A stretch of DNA of 64,000 nt, from contig NZ_KQ434751.1 of the NCBI RefSeq assembly GCF_001270745.1, forward strand, positions 1-64,000. The letters are read 5' to 3'. The DNA comes from Jiangella muralis. GTDB lineage: Bacteria > Actinomycetota > Actinomycetes > Jiangellales > Jiangellaceae. The position numbers and the translations under genes are program-made. Positions 35,491-42,635 of this stretch are shown piece by piece (the stretch's first letter is position 1; the number at the start of each line of letters is the position of its first letter). The notes under the pieces are model-generated. The model had not been told where the DNA came from and made no database searches. It saw nothing but the letters and a program-made list of their open reading frames with translations.

Positions 35491-37443
35491 TCAGCCGAGG
35501 ATCGGGCGGATCGCGATGCTGATCAGGTTGCGCCCCTTCAACGCGTAGAGGGCGCGGCCGTTGGGTGCGATGTTGAGCCGGGAACCGCCGCCGAACCAGT
35601 CGCTCGCGAGCCCGTCGACGATCTTCTTCGCCCTGAAGGGGACGAGGTCGATCCGGTAGACGGCGTTCACGTCGCTGGTGTAGGCGGTGAACCCGGCGAT
35701 CAGCAGGTCGCCGCCTCGCTCGCTGACCTTCAGCGTCCGGGTGATCTTGCGCTCCACCAGGCTGTACTCGAACAGCACACCGGTGTTGGTGATGCCGTAC
35801 ACGGCCAGCGGGGTGTGCCCCAGGTCCATGATGGCGCCGATGCCCGGGAGCACCTCCAGTTCCCACTTCACCGTCCTGGTGCGCAGGTCGAAGGCGGCCA
35901 GCTTGGCGGTGGGGGTGACGGGCGGCGAGCCGAGGCCCTCCTGCGTACTGGTGCCCAGAAAGAGCGTTCCGGCGACGGCGGTCAGCGAGAACACCGTCTG
36001 CCGCTCGATGACCGGGCGGTAGGTGTCCAGCTTGCCGGTCCTGGGGTCGTACAGGTCCAGGGCGCCGTTGGGGTGGCCGGGCTCGGGCTGGGTGGACATG
36101 GCGATCAGGCCGGTGGCGCGGTCGTAGGCCAGGTCCTTGGGCCGGTCCTGGTTGTGGCCGGTGCGGAACAGCAACTCGGCCTCCGCGTCGCCCCTCCGGT
36201 GGGAGTAGAGCGCGGCCTGGGTGTAGATGCCGAGGTAGGTGGTGCCGTCGACGGTGACGGCCGTCTTGGGCTCGCCCGGGATGTCCAGCCGGGTGACCTC
36301 GCCCGAGGCCAGGTCGTGCAGGTCGGCTCCGCTCTTGCCGCCGACGTAGACGACCTTGCCGTCGGAGTGCACCGACATCGGCGCCTCGGCGGCGGCGCGG
36401 AAGCCGCGCTGGACATGGCTGACGTAGTCCATCGAGCCCGTGGCCGGGTCGTAGACGAAGATGCCGGGGTCCTGCAGGCCGTAGATCCGCCCGCCGTGCT
36501 CGAGGAGGCGCACCGTCTGCGCCTCCGGGAACGGCACGCCCAGAACCTCCACCTCACCGCCGTTCACCGGGACGCGGTAGACCGTCCCGGTGGGGCGGCC
36601 GGCGAAGTAGACCCAGTCGTCGTGGATGAGGACGGCGACGGTGTACTTCTCGCCCGCGGCGCTGGCCTTCACGATCCGGTACTTGCCGGGGTCGGCCTTG
36701 TCGAGGACGACGAGCTCGGCGGTGGAGTTGAGCCCGCCGGCGATGTGAGTGGCGCTGATGCTCATGCTGGAGACCCAGTCGCGGTCCAGCAGCTCCGCGG
36801 GCAGCAACTCGCGCTTCTCACCGGTCTGCCGGTGGATGGCGATGAGGTGGGCATTGGCACCGATGCCGGCGTAGACGTAGGTGTCGTCGGCCTGGATGCT
36901 GCGCACGTAGGACTCGCCGGGTGCGGGCTGACCCAGGTCGCGGCTGGCGCCGGTGGCCGGGTCGTACTCGACGACGCGCCCCGGCTCCGACATCCCCATG
37001 TAGATCTTGCCGTCGGGGGAGGCGGCCATGGTCCAGATGAAGTGGTCGGGGTACTCGGCGAGCTTGCTCACCTCGCCGCTGATCGAATCGATCCGGTAGA
37101 GGTCGGAGCGCGAGTGCGTGCCGACGTAGACGTCGGTGCCGACCTTGCACATCGCCCAGATGCCGATGCCCGTCTGGATCTCGAAGTGCTCGGCGATGGT
37201 GTCGGTGCCCAGGTCCCAGGCGCCGACGACGTTGGGGGCCAGACCGCGCGAGCCCATGTAGAGGACGTCGCCGACGAACTCGCCGTTGCCCAGAGGGCTG
37301 GCCACGCTGGCCGGTCCGAGGTCGGTGACGGTGCCCTCGGCCGGCCGGGTGGCGGCCGAGGCGGGGAGGGAGGTGACGGCGGGAAGGGTGACGGCCGCGC
37401 CGGTGGCGGCGGCTGCCTGGAGGAAGCGGCGGCGGGGAATCAT
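35491..37443 (-). CDS. Tat-exported beta-propeller protein 1
   Basis: A 650-residue protein. The leader MIPRRRFLQAAAATGAAVTL is a twin-arginine signal. The mature part is built from repeated blades with Y-D-x-x-T-G ends (EYDPATGAS, VYDPATGSM, LYDPRTGKL) and YVG/YAG strands, typical of PQQ-like or YVTN propellers. No catalytic motif was recognised; ligand binding or a lyase/dehydrogenase role is possible. LGPASVASPLGNGEFVGDVL is shared with protein 3 (LGPASVATPTGSGDFIGDVL), so the propeller genes here are paralogues. A perfect 20-bp palindrome overlaps the promoter region. Confidence 0.85.
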   Translation of the reverse strand: MIPRRRFLQAAAATGAAVTLPAVTSLPASAATRPAEGTVTDLGPASVASPLGNGEFVGDVLYMGSRGLAPNVVGAWDLGTDTIAEHFEIQTGIGIWAMCKVGTDVYVGTHSRSDLYRIDSISGEVSKLAEYPDHFIWTMAASPDGKIYMGMSEPGRVVEYDPATGASRDLGQPAPGESYVRSIQADDTYVYAGIGANAHLIAIHRQTGEKRELLPAELLDRDWVSSMSISATHIAGGLNSTAELVVLDKADPGKYRIVKASAAGEKYTVAVLIHDDWVYFAGRPTGTVYRVPVNGGEVEVLGVPFPEAQTVRLLEHGGRIYGLQDPGIFVYDPATGSMDYVSHVQRGFRAAAEAPMSVHSDGKVVYVGGKSGADLHDLASGEVTRLDIPGEPKTAVTVDGTTYLGIYTQAALYSHRRGDAEAELLFRTGHNQDRPKDLAYDRATGLIAMSTQPEPGHPNGALDLYDPRTGKLDTYRPVIERQTVFSLTAVAGTLFLGTSTQEGLGSPPVTPTAKLAAFDLRTRTVKWELEVLPGIGAIMDLGHTPLAVYGITNTGVLFEYSLVERKITRTLKVSERGGDLLIAGFTAYTSDVNAVYRIDLVPFRAKKIVDGLASDWFGGGSRLNIAPNGRALYALKGRNLISIAIRPILG

Positions 37444-37455
37444 GCGCGGGATGCT

Positions 37456-37475
37456 ATTACGGTCCGGACCGTAAT
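37456..37475. promoter_or_regulatory. Operator, site 1 (TACGGTC palindrome)
   Basis: ATTACGGTCCGGACCGTAAT is a perfect 20-bp palindrome 13 bases upstream of the propeller 1 start. On the minus strand TACGGT within it serves as a -10 box. Related sites are at 46801-46816 and 55475-55490. Confidence 0.8.
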
Positions 37476-37512
37476 GTCTAGGTTTGAGGCGCCCCACTGC
37501 GTTTCGCGAGGT

Positions 37513-37550
37513 GTGCTCCGCACCCACGAGGCCGGCGCGCTGCGTGCCGG
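37513..37550 (+). pseudogene. Fragment of aspS 5' end
   Basis: 35 of 38 bases match the first 38 bases of aspS (33716-33753), including the GTG start, encoding LRTHEAGALRAG. Similarity stops on both sides. It is a remnant of duplication or rearrangement, placed just upstream of the ABC-F gene. Confidence 0.8.
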
Positions 37551-37587
37551 AGCAGCCCCGGAGCTGACGCACCGGAAATCATTTGCC

Positions 37588-37654
37588 CGGGCGCGGGCGA
37601 GAGTGGCATCATCGATATCGATGTGATCTGACACGTGACTCTCGCCCGCGCCCG
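37588..37654 (+). promoter_or_regulatory. 17-bp inverted repeat in the ABC-F leader
   Basis: CGGGCGCGGGCGAGAGT (37588-37604) pairs perfectly with 37638-37654. The 33-base loop contains the palindrome CATCGATATCGATG (37610-37623). It lies about 50 bases before the ABC-F start and could act as an attenuator or operator; there is no U-run. Confidence 0.5.
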
Positions 37655-37702
37655 AGGTGTGTCCACCCGGCGGGCCCCCAGCAACCTCGTCGAGGTCGTC
37701 AC

Positions 37703-39343
37703 GTGTCTCTCCTCTCCGTACGCGCTGTTTCCATCTCCTACGCCGGCCGCCGGGTCCTCGACGGGGTCGGCTACGACGCCGCCGCGGGCGAGCGGCTGGG
37801 GATCGTCGGCGAGAACGGTGTCGGCAAGACGACGCTGCTGCGGTTGTCGGCCGGGGTGGAGCGGCCCGACTCCGGCGCCGTCGAGCGGCACGGCACCCTC
37901 GGCTACCTCACCCAGGAGCCCGACCTGCCGGCCGGCGGCACCGTCGACGATGCCGTCGACGCCGCGCTGGCGGAGTTCCGCGTCCTCGAGCAGCGCATGC
38001 GCGCCGCCGAGGCGCGGCTCGCCGACGGCGACCAGTCGGTGCTGGACGAGTACGGCGACCTGCTGGCCGAGTTCGAGCACCGCGACGGCTGGTCGGCCGA
38101 CGCCCGGGCGGCCCGCGCGCTGGCCGGGCTCGGCCTGGCCGACGTCGCGGGGGAGCGGCCGGTCGACACGCTGTCCGGCGGCCAGCGGTCCCGGCTGGCG
38201 CTGGCGCTCGCGCTGGTGCGGGCGCCCGACGTGTTGCTGCTGGACGAGCCGACGAACCACCTCGACGACGACGCGATCGCGTTCCTCGAGGAGGCGCTGC
38301 GGGCGCACCGCGGCGCCGTCGTCGTCGTCTCGCACGACCGCGCGTTCCTCGACGGCGTCGCGACGTCCATCCTCGACCTCGACCCGGCGCTGACGGTCGA
38401 CCGCGACGGCGCCCCGCACATCGGCCCGGCCCGCTACACCGGCACATACACCGATTACCTGGCCGGCAAGGCCGCCGCCCGGGCCCGGTGGGAGCAGGCG
38501 TACGCCACCTGGACCGACGACGTCGACGCCGCGCGCGCCGTCGTCAAGCAGGACGCTCGCCGGGTCGGCCACGAGGGCCGCGGCCGTCGCGACAACGACA
38601 AGTTCGTGGCGTACTTCCTCAGCCAGAAGGTCGACGCGGCGGTGTCGCGGCGGGTCCGCGACGCCGAGAGCCGGCTACGCCGGCTGGAGGAACTGCGCAT
38701 CCCGAAGCCGCCGCGGCTGCTGACGTTCGATGCCGCGCTCGGCGCCGACGTGCCCGACGGCGTGCTGATCGCCGTCCGCGACGTCAAGGTGCGCGGCCGC
38801 ATCGCCGCCCGCGCGCTGGACGTCACCCGCGACACGCGGCTGATGATCACCGGCCGCAACGGCTCCGGCAAGTCGTCGCTGCTGGCGGTGCTGGCCGGGG
38901 CGCTGGAGCCGGAGACCGGTGACGTGCTGCGGTCGCGCCGGCTGCGGATCGGCTGGCTGCCGCAGACCGGCAGTTTCGCCGACCTGGAGCTGACGGCGGT
39001 GCAGGCGTTCGCGGCCGGCCGCCCCGGCCCGGCGGACGAGTACCAGGCCGAACTGGCCGGCCTCGGCCTGCTGCCCGGCCCGGCGCTCGCGTCCCCGGTC
39101 GGCGCGCTGTCGGTCGGCCAGCAGCGGCGGCTCGCGCTGGCCCGGCTGCTGGTGACGCGGCCGCAGGTGCTGCTCCTCGACGAGCCGACGAACCACCTGT
39201 CGCTGGGGCTGGTCGAGGAACTCGAGGCGGCGGTCGACGGCGCCGGCCTGGCGGTCGTCGTGGTGACGCACGACCGGTGGGCGCGGCGCCGCTGGCAGGG
39301 CGAACGCGCCGAGGTTGTCCACAACGAGCTGCTGCTCGGCTAG
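37703..39343 (+). CDS. ABC-F family ribosome-protection ATPase
   Basis: A 546-residue soluble protein with two ABC domains and no membrane segments. Walker A motifs are GENGVGKTTLL (about residue 35) and GRNGSGKSSLL (about 387). Signatures are LSGGQRSRLALA and LSVGQQRRLALA, and Walker B motifs are LLLDEPTNHLD and LLLDEPTNHLS. The linker between domains is typical of antibiotic-resistance ABC-F proteins, which displace macrolides, lincosamides or streptogramins from ribosomes. GTG 37703 is preceded by GAGG. An Erm gene lies 4 kb downstream and a decayed ABC-F copy at 40010-40120. Confidence 0.9.
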   Translation: MSLLSVRAVSISYAGRRVLDGVGYDAAAGERLGIVGENGVGKTTLLRLSAGVERPDSGAVERHGTLGYLTQEPDLPAGGTVDDAVDAALAEFRVLEQRMRAAEARLADGDQSVLDEYGDLLAEFEHRDGWSADARAARALAGLGLADVAGERPVDTLSGGQRSRLALALALVRAPDVLLLDEPTNHLDDDAIAFLEEALRAHRGAVVVVSHDRAFLDGVATSILDLDPALTVDRDGAPHIGPARYTGTYTDYLAGKAAARARWEQAYATWTDDVDAARAVVKQDARRVGHEGRGRRDNDKFVAYFLSQKVDAAVSRRVRDAESRLRRLEELRIPKPPRLLTFDAALGADVPDGVLIAVRDVKVRGRIAARALDVTRDTRLMITGRNGSGKSSLLAVLAGALEPETGDVLRSRRLRIGWLPQTGSFADLELTAVQAFAAGRPGPADEYQAELAGLGLLPGPALASPVGALSVGQQRRLALARLLVTRPQVLLLDEPTNHLSLGLVEELEAAVDGAGLAVVVVTHDRWARRRWQGERAEVVHNELLLG

Positions 39344-39427
39344 TTGTCCACAATTCGCGGATCGGCGAGTGCGGCGCGTGCTGATCCGAGGGAGCGTCAG
39401 TGGCGACCGAGCCCGGAAAGGGGCACC

Positions 39428-39982
39428 ATGACAACCATGACGGTGATGCCACATGCAGTCGAACGATGGACTGTCGCCGACCTCGAGAAGACGCCGGCCG
39501 ACGGGCTTCGCTACGAACTCATCGACGGGATCCTGCACGTGAGCCCGGCTCCGCGACCCGTGCACCAGGATGCGTTGCTCGAACTCGCCGTCATGCTACG
39601 CGCGGCTGTCCCCAAGCCGATGAAGGTGTACGTCGCTCCGTTGGACTGGCAGCCCGACAACGTGACGTCGCTGCAGCCCGACCTGCTCGTCGTCCGGCGG
39701 GCCGACGTCCTCGAGCGCAACGTCGTCGCGCCGCTGGTACTGGCGGTCGAGGTGTTGTCGCGCAGCACGCGGCGCTACGACGAGGTCCTCAAGGCGTCCG
39801 TCTATGCCGAGCACGAGGTGGCGTCGTACTGGCTCGTCGACCCCGACGTGCCGTCGATCGTGGCGTACGACCTGAAGGACGACCGCTACGTCGAGGTGGG
39901 GCGGGCCAGCGGCGACGAGAGCGTCACGCTCACCACGCCGTTCGAGGTCACCGTCACGCCGAATTCGTTGGTGTCCGGCTGA
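39428..39982 (+). CDS. Uma2 family protein (PD-(D/E)xK-like fold)
   Basis: A 184-residue protein of the Uma2/DUF820 family. Visible family marks are WTVADLEKTPADGLRYELIDG, the acidic residue run LQPDLLVVRRADV and LAVEVLSRSTRRYDEVLKAS, matching the nuclease-like fold. These proteins are common in Streptomyces and cyanobacteria; most have no known function. GGAAAGGGG precedes ATG 39428. A decayed second copy follows TetR at 41369-41470. Confidence 0.88.
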   Translation: MTTMTVMPHAVERWTVADLEKTPADGLRYELIDGILHVSPAPRPVHQDALLELAVMLRAAVPKPMKVYVAPLDWQPDNVTSLQPDLLVVRRADVLERNVVAPLVLAVEVLSRSTRRYDEVLKASVYAEHEVASYWLVDPDVPSIVAYDLKDDRYVEVGRASGDESVTLTTPFEVTVTPNSLVSG

Positions 39983-40009
39983 GGCCGGCCGGTTGGCTGC
40001 AACCAGCGG

Positions 40010-40120
40010 GGTGCAGGCGTTCGCGGTCGGCCGCTCCGGCCCGGCGGAGGAGTACCAGGCCGAACTGGCCGGCCGCAGGGCGAACGCGCCGAGGTCGTCG
40101 ACGGCGGACTGCTGCGGTGA
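40010..40120 (+). pseudogene. Internally deleted remnant of an ABC-F gene
   Basis: Bases 40013-40072 match ABC-F bases 39001-39060 with 3 differences. From 40075 the match jumps to ABC-F 39295 onwards (GCAGGGCGAACGCGCCGAGG), so about 234 bases are missing. It ends in its own stop (CTGCTGCGGTGA), different from the intact gene's ending. It is therefore the relic of a paralogue, not a copying error of the neighbour. Confidence 0.85.
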
Positions 40121-40138
40121 GCGGCGACGCGCCTAGCG

Positions 40139-40657
40139 TCAGCCCGGTGCGAAGGGGTCGCGCAGGTCGTACCGCGCGATGAGGTCGGCCATCCACTCCG
40201 GCTGGTGCAGCTCGAGCCCGTGTGCCGCGGCGAGCTCCATCATCCGCGGCACCGGCGGCGGCCCCTCCGCCACCAGCTCGGCCATGCTGTGGAAGAAGTG
40301 TTCGAAGCCGGCCGGCGTGATGATCTCGATCATGCGAGCCGGTTCGCGGCCGGCGTTCCACATCGTGTGGATCTCGCCGCGCGGCTTGGTGATGTAGCCG
40401 CCGGGCCCGAGGACGACCTCGCGGTCGCCGGAGCGGAAACCGATCTCGCCCGCGGTGACGATGGAGAACTCGTCCTCGCGCGTATGCCGGTGAGCGGGCA
40501 CCAGGGCGCCGACGGGGAACGGGTGCTCGACGACCGAGAGTTGTTCCCCGGTGTCGCGGCCCCAGAGTTTGAACTGCACGCCGATCGAGCCGAGGTCGCC
40601 GACCTCACCCTCGCCTGGCGCGACGACGGTCAGCGCAGGTGCTTCGGCACTGGTCAT
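40139..40657 (-). CDS. Cupin domain protein
   Basis: A 172-residue small beta-barrel protein. The first cupin motif is PAHRHTREDEFSIVTAGEIGF, giving the metal ligands His-His-Glu; the second motif follows in PRGEIHTMWNAG. Relatives are often annotated as quercetin dioxygenase-like or as accessory enzymes of unknown substrate. The start is the ATG at 40657; a longer frame to 40690 exists. It is divergent from the TetR gene with about 120 bases between them, so TetR control is plausible. Confidence 0.85.
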   Translation of the reverse strand: MTSAEAPALTVVAPGEGEVGDLGSIGVQFKLWGRDTGEQLSVVEHPFPVGALVPAHRHTREDEFSIVTAGEIGFRSGDREVVLGPGGYITKPRGEIHTMWNAGREPARMIEIITPAGFEHFFHSMAELVAEGPPPVPRMMELAAAHGLELHQPEWMADLIARYDLRDPFAPG

Positions 40658-40777
40658 GGGTATACACGTCCCCCCGATTTCGTGATACACCTATGTTCAA
40701 TCAAGTGTTTAGCCACGAAGCCGGAGTGTCAAGGGTTGAGTGAACAGGTCCGTTCCGCGAACGTGCGTGGCTACCGC

Positions 40778-41344
40778 ATGACGAGGCGCGCCGAGCAGGT
40801 GGAGGAGACGCGCCAGCGCATCGTCGACGCCGCCGTGGAGGTGCACGGCACGCTGGGCCCGTCCGCCGGCAGCATCTCGGCGATCGCCGAGCGGGCCGGA
40901 GTCACCCGGCTCACCGTCTACCGTCACTTCCCGGACGACGAGGCGCTCTTCGCCGCCTGCAGCGCGCACTGGCTGGCCGGGCAGCACCCGCCGGATCCCG
41001 CCGCCTGGGCCGCCATCGACGATCCCGCGCGCCGGCTGGAGACAGGTCTGACCGACCTCTACCGCTTCTACCGCGACGGCCAGCCGATGCTCACGAACAT
41101 CTACCGTGACAAGGCCGCCTTGCCGGCCGGCAGCCGGTCCGGGCTGGAGGCGAACGACGCCGCCATCGCCGACCTGCTCGCGGCGCCGTTCGATGGCGCG
41201 GCCGAGCGCCGTCGTCTGGTCCGCGCGCTGGTGGGGCACGCGACGTCGTTCTGGACCTGGCGCTCGCTCTGCGTCGACCACGACCTCACGCAGGCCCAGG
41301 CGGTGGCTGCGATGACAGACCTGGTGCTGCGGTCCGGCCGCTGA
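40778..41344 (+). CDS. TetR family transcriptional regulator
   Basis: A 188-residue repressor. The N-terminal helix-turn-helix is clear (GPSAGSISAIAERAGVTRLT and VYRHFPDDEALFAACSAHW). The C-terminal ligand domain is of the common TetR length with WRSLCVDHDLTQAQAV. ATG 40778 gives the typical start MTRRAEQVEETRQRIVDAA; GTG 40763 is an alternative. It is divergent from the cupin gene. Confidence 0.9.
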   Translation: MTRRAEQVEETRQRIVDAAVEVHGTLGPSAGSISAIAERAGVTRLTVYRHFPDDEALFAACSAHWLAGQHPPDPAAWAAIDDPARRLETGLTDLYRFYRDGQPMLTNIYRDKAALPAGSRSGLEANDAAIADLLAAPFDGAAERRRLVRALVGHATSFWTWRSLCVDHDLTQAQAVAAMTDLVLRSGR

Positions 41345-41368
41345 CGGCTCCGCAGCCGGACGGCCGGC

Positions 41369-41470
41369 GACCTCGAGCGGCTTCCCGACGAGGGCCTTCG
41401 GGACGAGTTGTCACGCTCACGACGCTGTTCGAGGCCACCGTCACGCCGAATTCGCTGGTGTCCGGCTGAG
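41369..41470 (+). pseudogene. Internally deleted remnant of a Uma2 gene
   Basis: Bases 41369-41411 encode DLERLPDEGLRDEL, like the Uma2 N-terminus DLEKTPADGLRYEL. From about 41411 the sequence matches the 3' end of the intact gene (39920-39982), including the stop and the following GGCCGGCCGG. The middle is missing and the two parts are out of frame. Confidence 0.85.
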
Positions 41471-41479
41471 GCCGGCCGG

Positions 41480-41485
41480 TAGCCT
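41480..41485 (+). promoter_or_regulatory. -10 box of the erm leader transcript
   Basis: TAGCCT ends 7 bases before ATG 41493, so the transcript would start at or next to the leader ATG. Confidence 0.55.
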
Positions 41486-41492
41486 GGACACC

Positions 41493-41555
41493 ATGGGAGC
41501 GACAAACTTCAGCGCTGTGGCGTACTGGCGCATACGCCGGCACGTCACGGCGTAG
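41493..41555 (+). CDS. Leader peptide of the Erm-type methyltransferase gene
   Basis: A 20-codon open frame encodes MGATNFSAVAYWRIRRHVTA. The run W-R-I-R-R contains the Arg-x-Arg pattern known from macrolide-stalled Erm leader peptides (for example the RLR of ErmD and ErmX leaders). It is placed directly at a -10 box, is followed by mutually exclusive hairpins, and lies 162 bases before the methyltransferase. Role inferred: drug-dependent ribosome stalling that opens erm expression. Confidence 0.75.
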   Translation: MGATNFSAVAYWRIRRHVTA

Positions 41556-41573
41556 CTTCACGTACCACCGGCT

Positions 41574-41700
41574 GACCCCGGCTGAACGGGGTCCGGGCCG
41601 GGAATCACGGGAGCACGCCGCGGCCGCGTCCGTCCCCTCGGTGACCACACCCGAGGCGCACGGCGCGGCTCTTCGACGTCCGCGTCCTTCCGTGCTCCCG
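41574..41700 (+). promoter_or_regulatory. Attenuator hairpins in the erm leader
   Basis: GACCCCG-GCTGAA-CGGGGTC (41574-41593) is a perfect 7-bp hairpin shortly after the leader stop. CGGGAGCACG (41608-41617) pairs perfectly with CGTGCTCCCG (41691-41700), which lies 17 bases before the methyltransferase ATG. CCTCGG/CCGAGG (41636-41656) nests inside. The arrangement fits ribosome-mediated attenuation. Confidence 0.65.
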
Positions 41701-41717
41701 ATTGGTCGTGATGGCCC

Positions 41718-42635
41718 ATGCCACGGCACTCCCGCACCCACCAGCGCCCGAACCGCCAGAACCGTCCCGGCCGCCGCACCGGCACCCGCGACGAGCCGAA
41801 CCACGCCGGCATCCACCTGCTCCGGGACCCGTCGGTCAGCGCTCGCATGGTGCGCTCGTCCGGCGCCGGGCCGGGCGACCTGGTCATCGAACTGGGCGCC
41901 GGGCTCGGCGCGCTGACCGCGCCGCTGGCGGCCACCGGCGCCCGCGTCATCGCCGTCGAACGCGACCCGCGGTTCGTGGCGAAGCTGGAGCGGCGCTTCG
42001 CCGACGCCGGCGAGGTGCGCGTGGTCGAGGCCGACGCGCGCAGCGTCATGCTGCCGCGCCGCCCCTACTCCGTGGTCGCGAACATCCCGTACGCCATCTC
42101 GACGGCGCTGCTGCGCCGGCTGCTGGACCCGGAGGCGACGTCGGTCGAGAGCGCGGACCTGCTGGTCGAGTGGGGGTTCGCCAAGCGCATGACGGAGGCC
42201 CGGCCACGTGACCTGGAGGTGGCGTGGTGGCAGGCCCGGTTCGAGCTGAGCATAGCCGGACGGGTCCGGCCGGGCAGCTTCCGGCCGGCGCCGTCGGTCG
42301 ACTCCGCGCACCTGGTGATCCGCCGCCGCCCGGACGTGTCGCGGCCGCAGGCCCGGCTGGCCCGCAAGCTGCTGCAGGACGCCTACCGTGCGCCGCGGCG
42401 GCCGGCCCGCGAGGTCCTCGGGGCGCACGTGCCGAAGAAGCGCGCCCACCGGTTGCTCACGTCGACCGGGATCGACCCGCCGGTCGTCGCCGGGACCATC
42501 CCGACGACGACCTGGCTGGCGCTGGCCGGTGAGCTCAGCGCCGATGCCGCGGATGCAGGTCGAACCGGGCCAGCTGACGGCCGGCGACGCCCCACGCCTT
42601 CCAGCCCCGCTCGAACTCCAGCTGAGGAACGGTGA
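41718..42635 (+). CDS. Erm-type 23S rRNA (adenine-N6) methyltransferase
   Basis: A 305-residue Rossmann-fold methyltransferase of the Erm/KsgA family. After a basic N-terminus (QRPNRQNRPGRR) come IHLLRDPSVSARMVR, the SAM site VIELGAGLGALTAPLAATGA, VIAVERDP and the catalytic VVANIPYAIST (N-I-P-Y). Erm enzymes methylate A2058 and block macrolide, lincosamide and streptogramin B binding. The leader peptide and hairpins upstream favour Erm over KsgA. The upstream frame is closed by a stop at 41709, so ATG 41718 is the first start. The last 30 residues are low complexity and overlap the convergent propeller gene by 101 bases. Confidence 0.88.
   Translation: MPRHSRTHQRPNRQNRPGRRTGTRDEPNHAGIHLLRDPSVSARMVRSSGAGPGDLVIELGAGLGALTAPLAATGARVIAVERDPRFVAKLERRFADAGEVRVVEADARSVMLPRRPYSVVANIPYAISTALLRRLLDPEATSVESADLLVEWGFAKRMTEARPRDLEVAWWQARFELSIAGRVRPGSFRPAPSVDSAHLVIRRRPDVSRPQARLARKLLQDAYRAPRRPAREVLGAHVPKKRAHRLLTSTGIDPPVVAGTIPTTTWLALAGELSADAADAGRTGPADGRRRPTPSSPARTPAEER

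Noticed and set aside
37621-37626. ATG-TGA as a minimal regulatory frame before ABC-F
   Set aside because: It can arise by chance within the palindrome; no RBS and no transcript start evidence. Mentioned only within the hairpin finding.
37635-38393. Long open frame overlapping the ABC-F start in another frame
   Set aside because: Composition is Ser/Arg/Pro-rich shadow sequence and the ABC-F frame is unambiguous.
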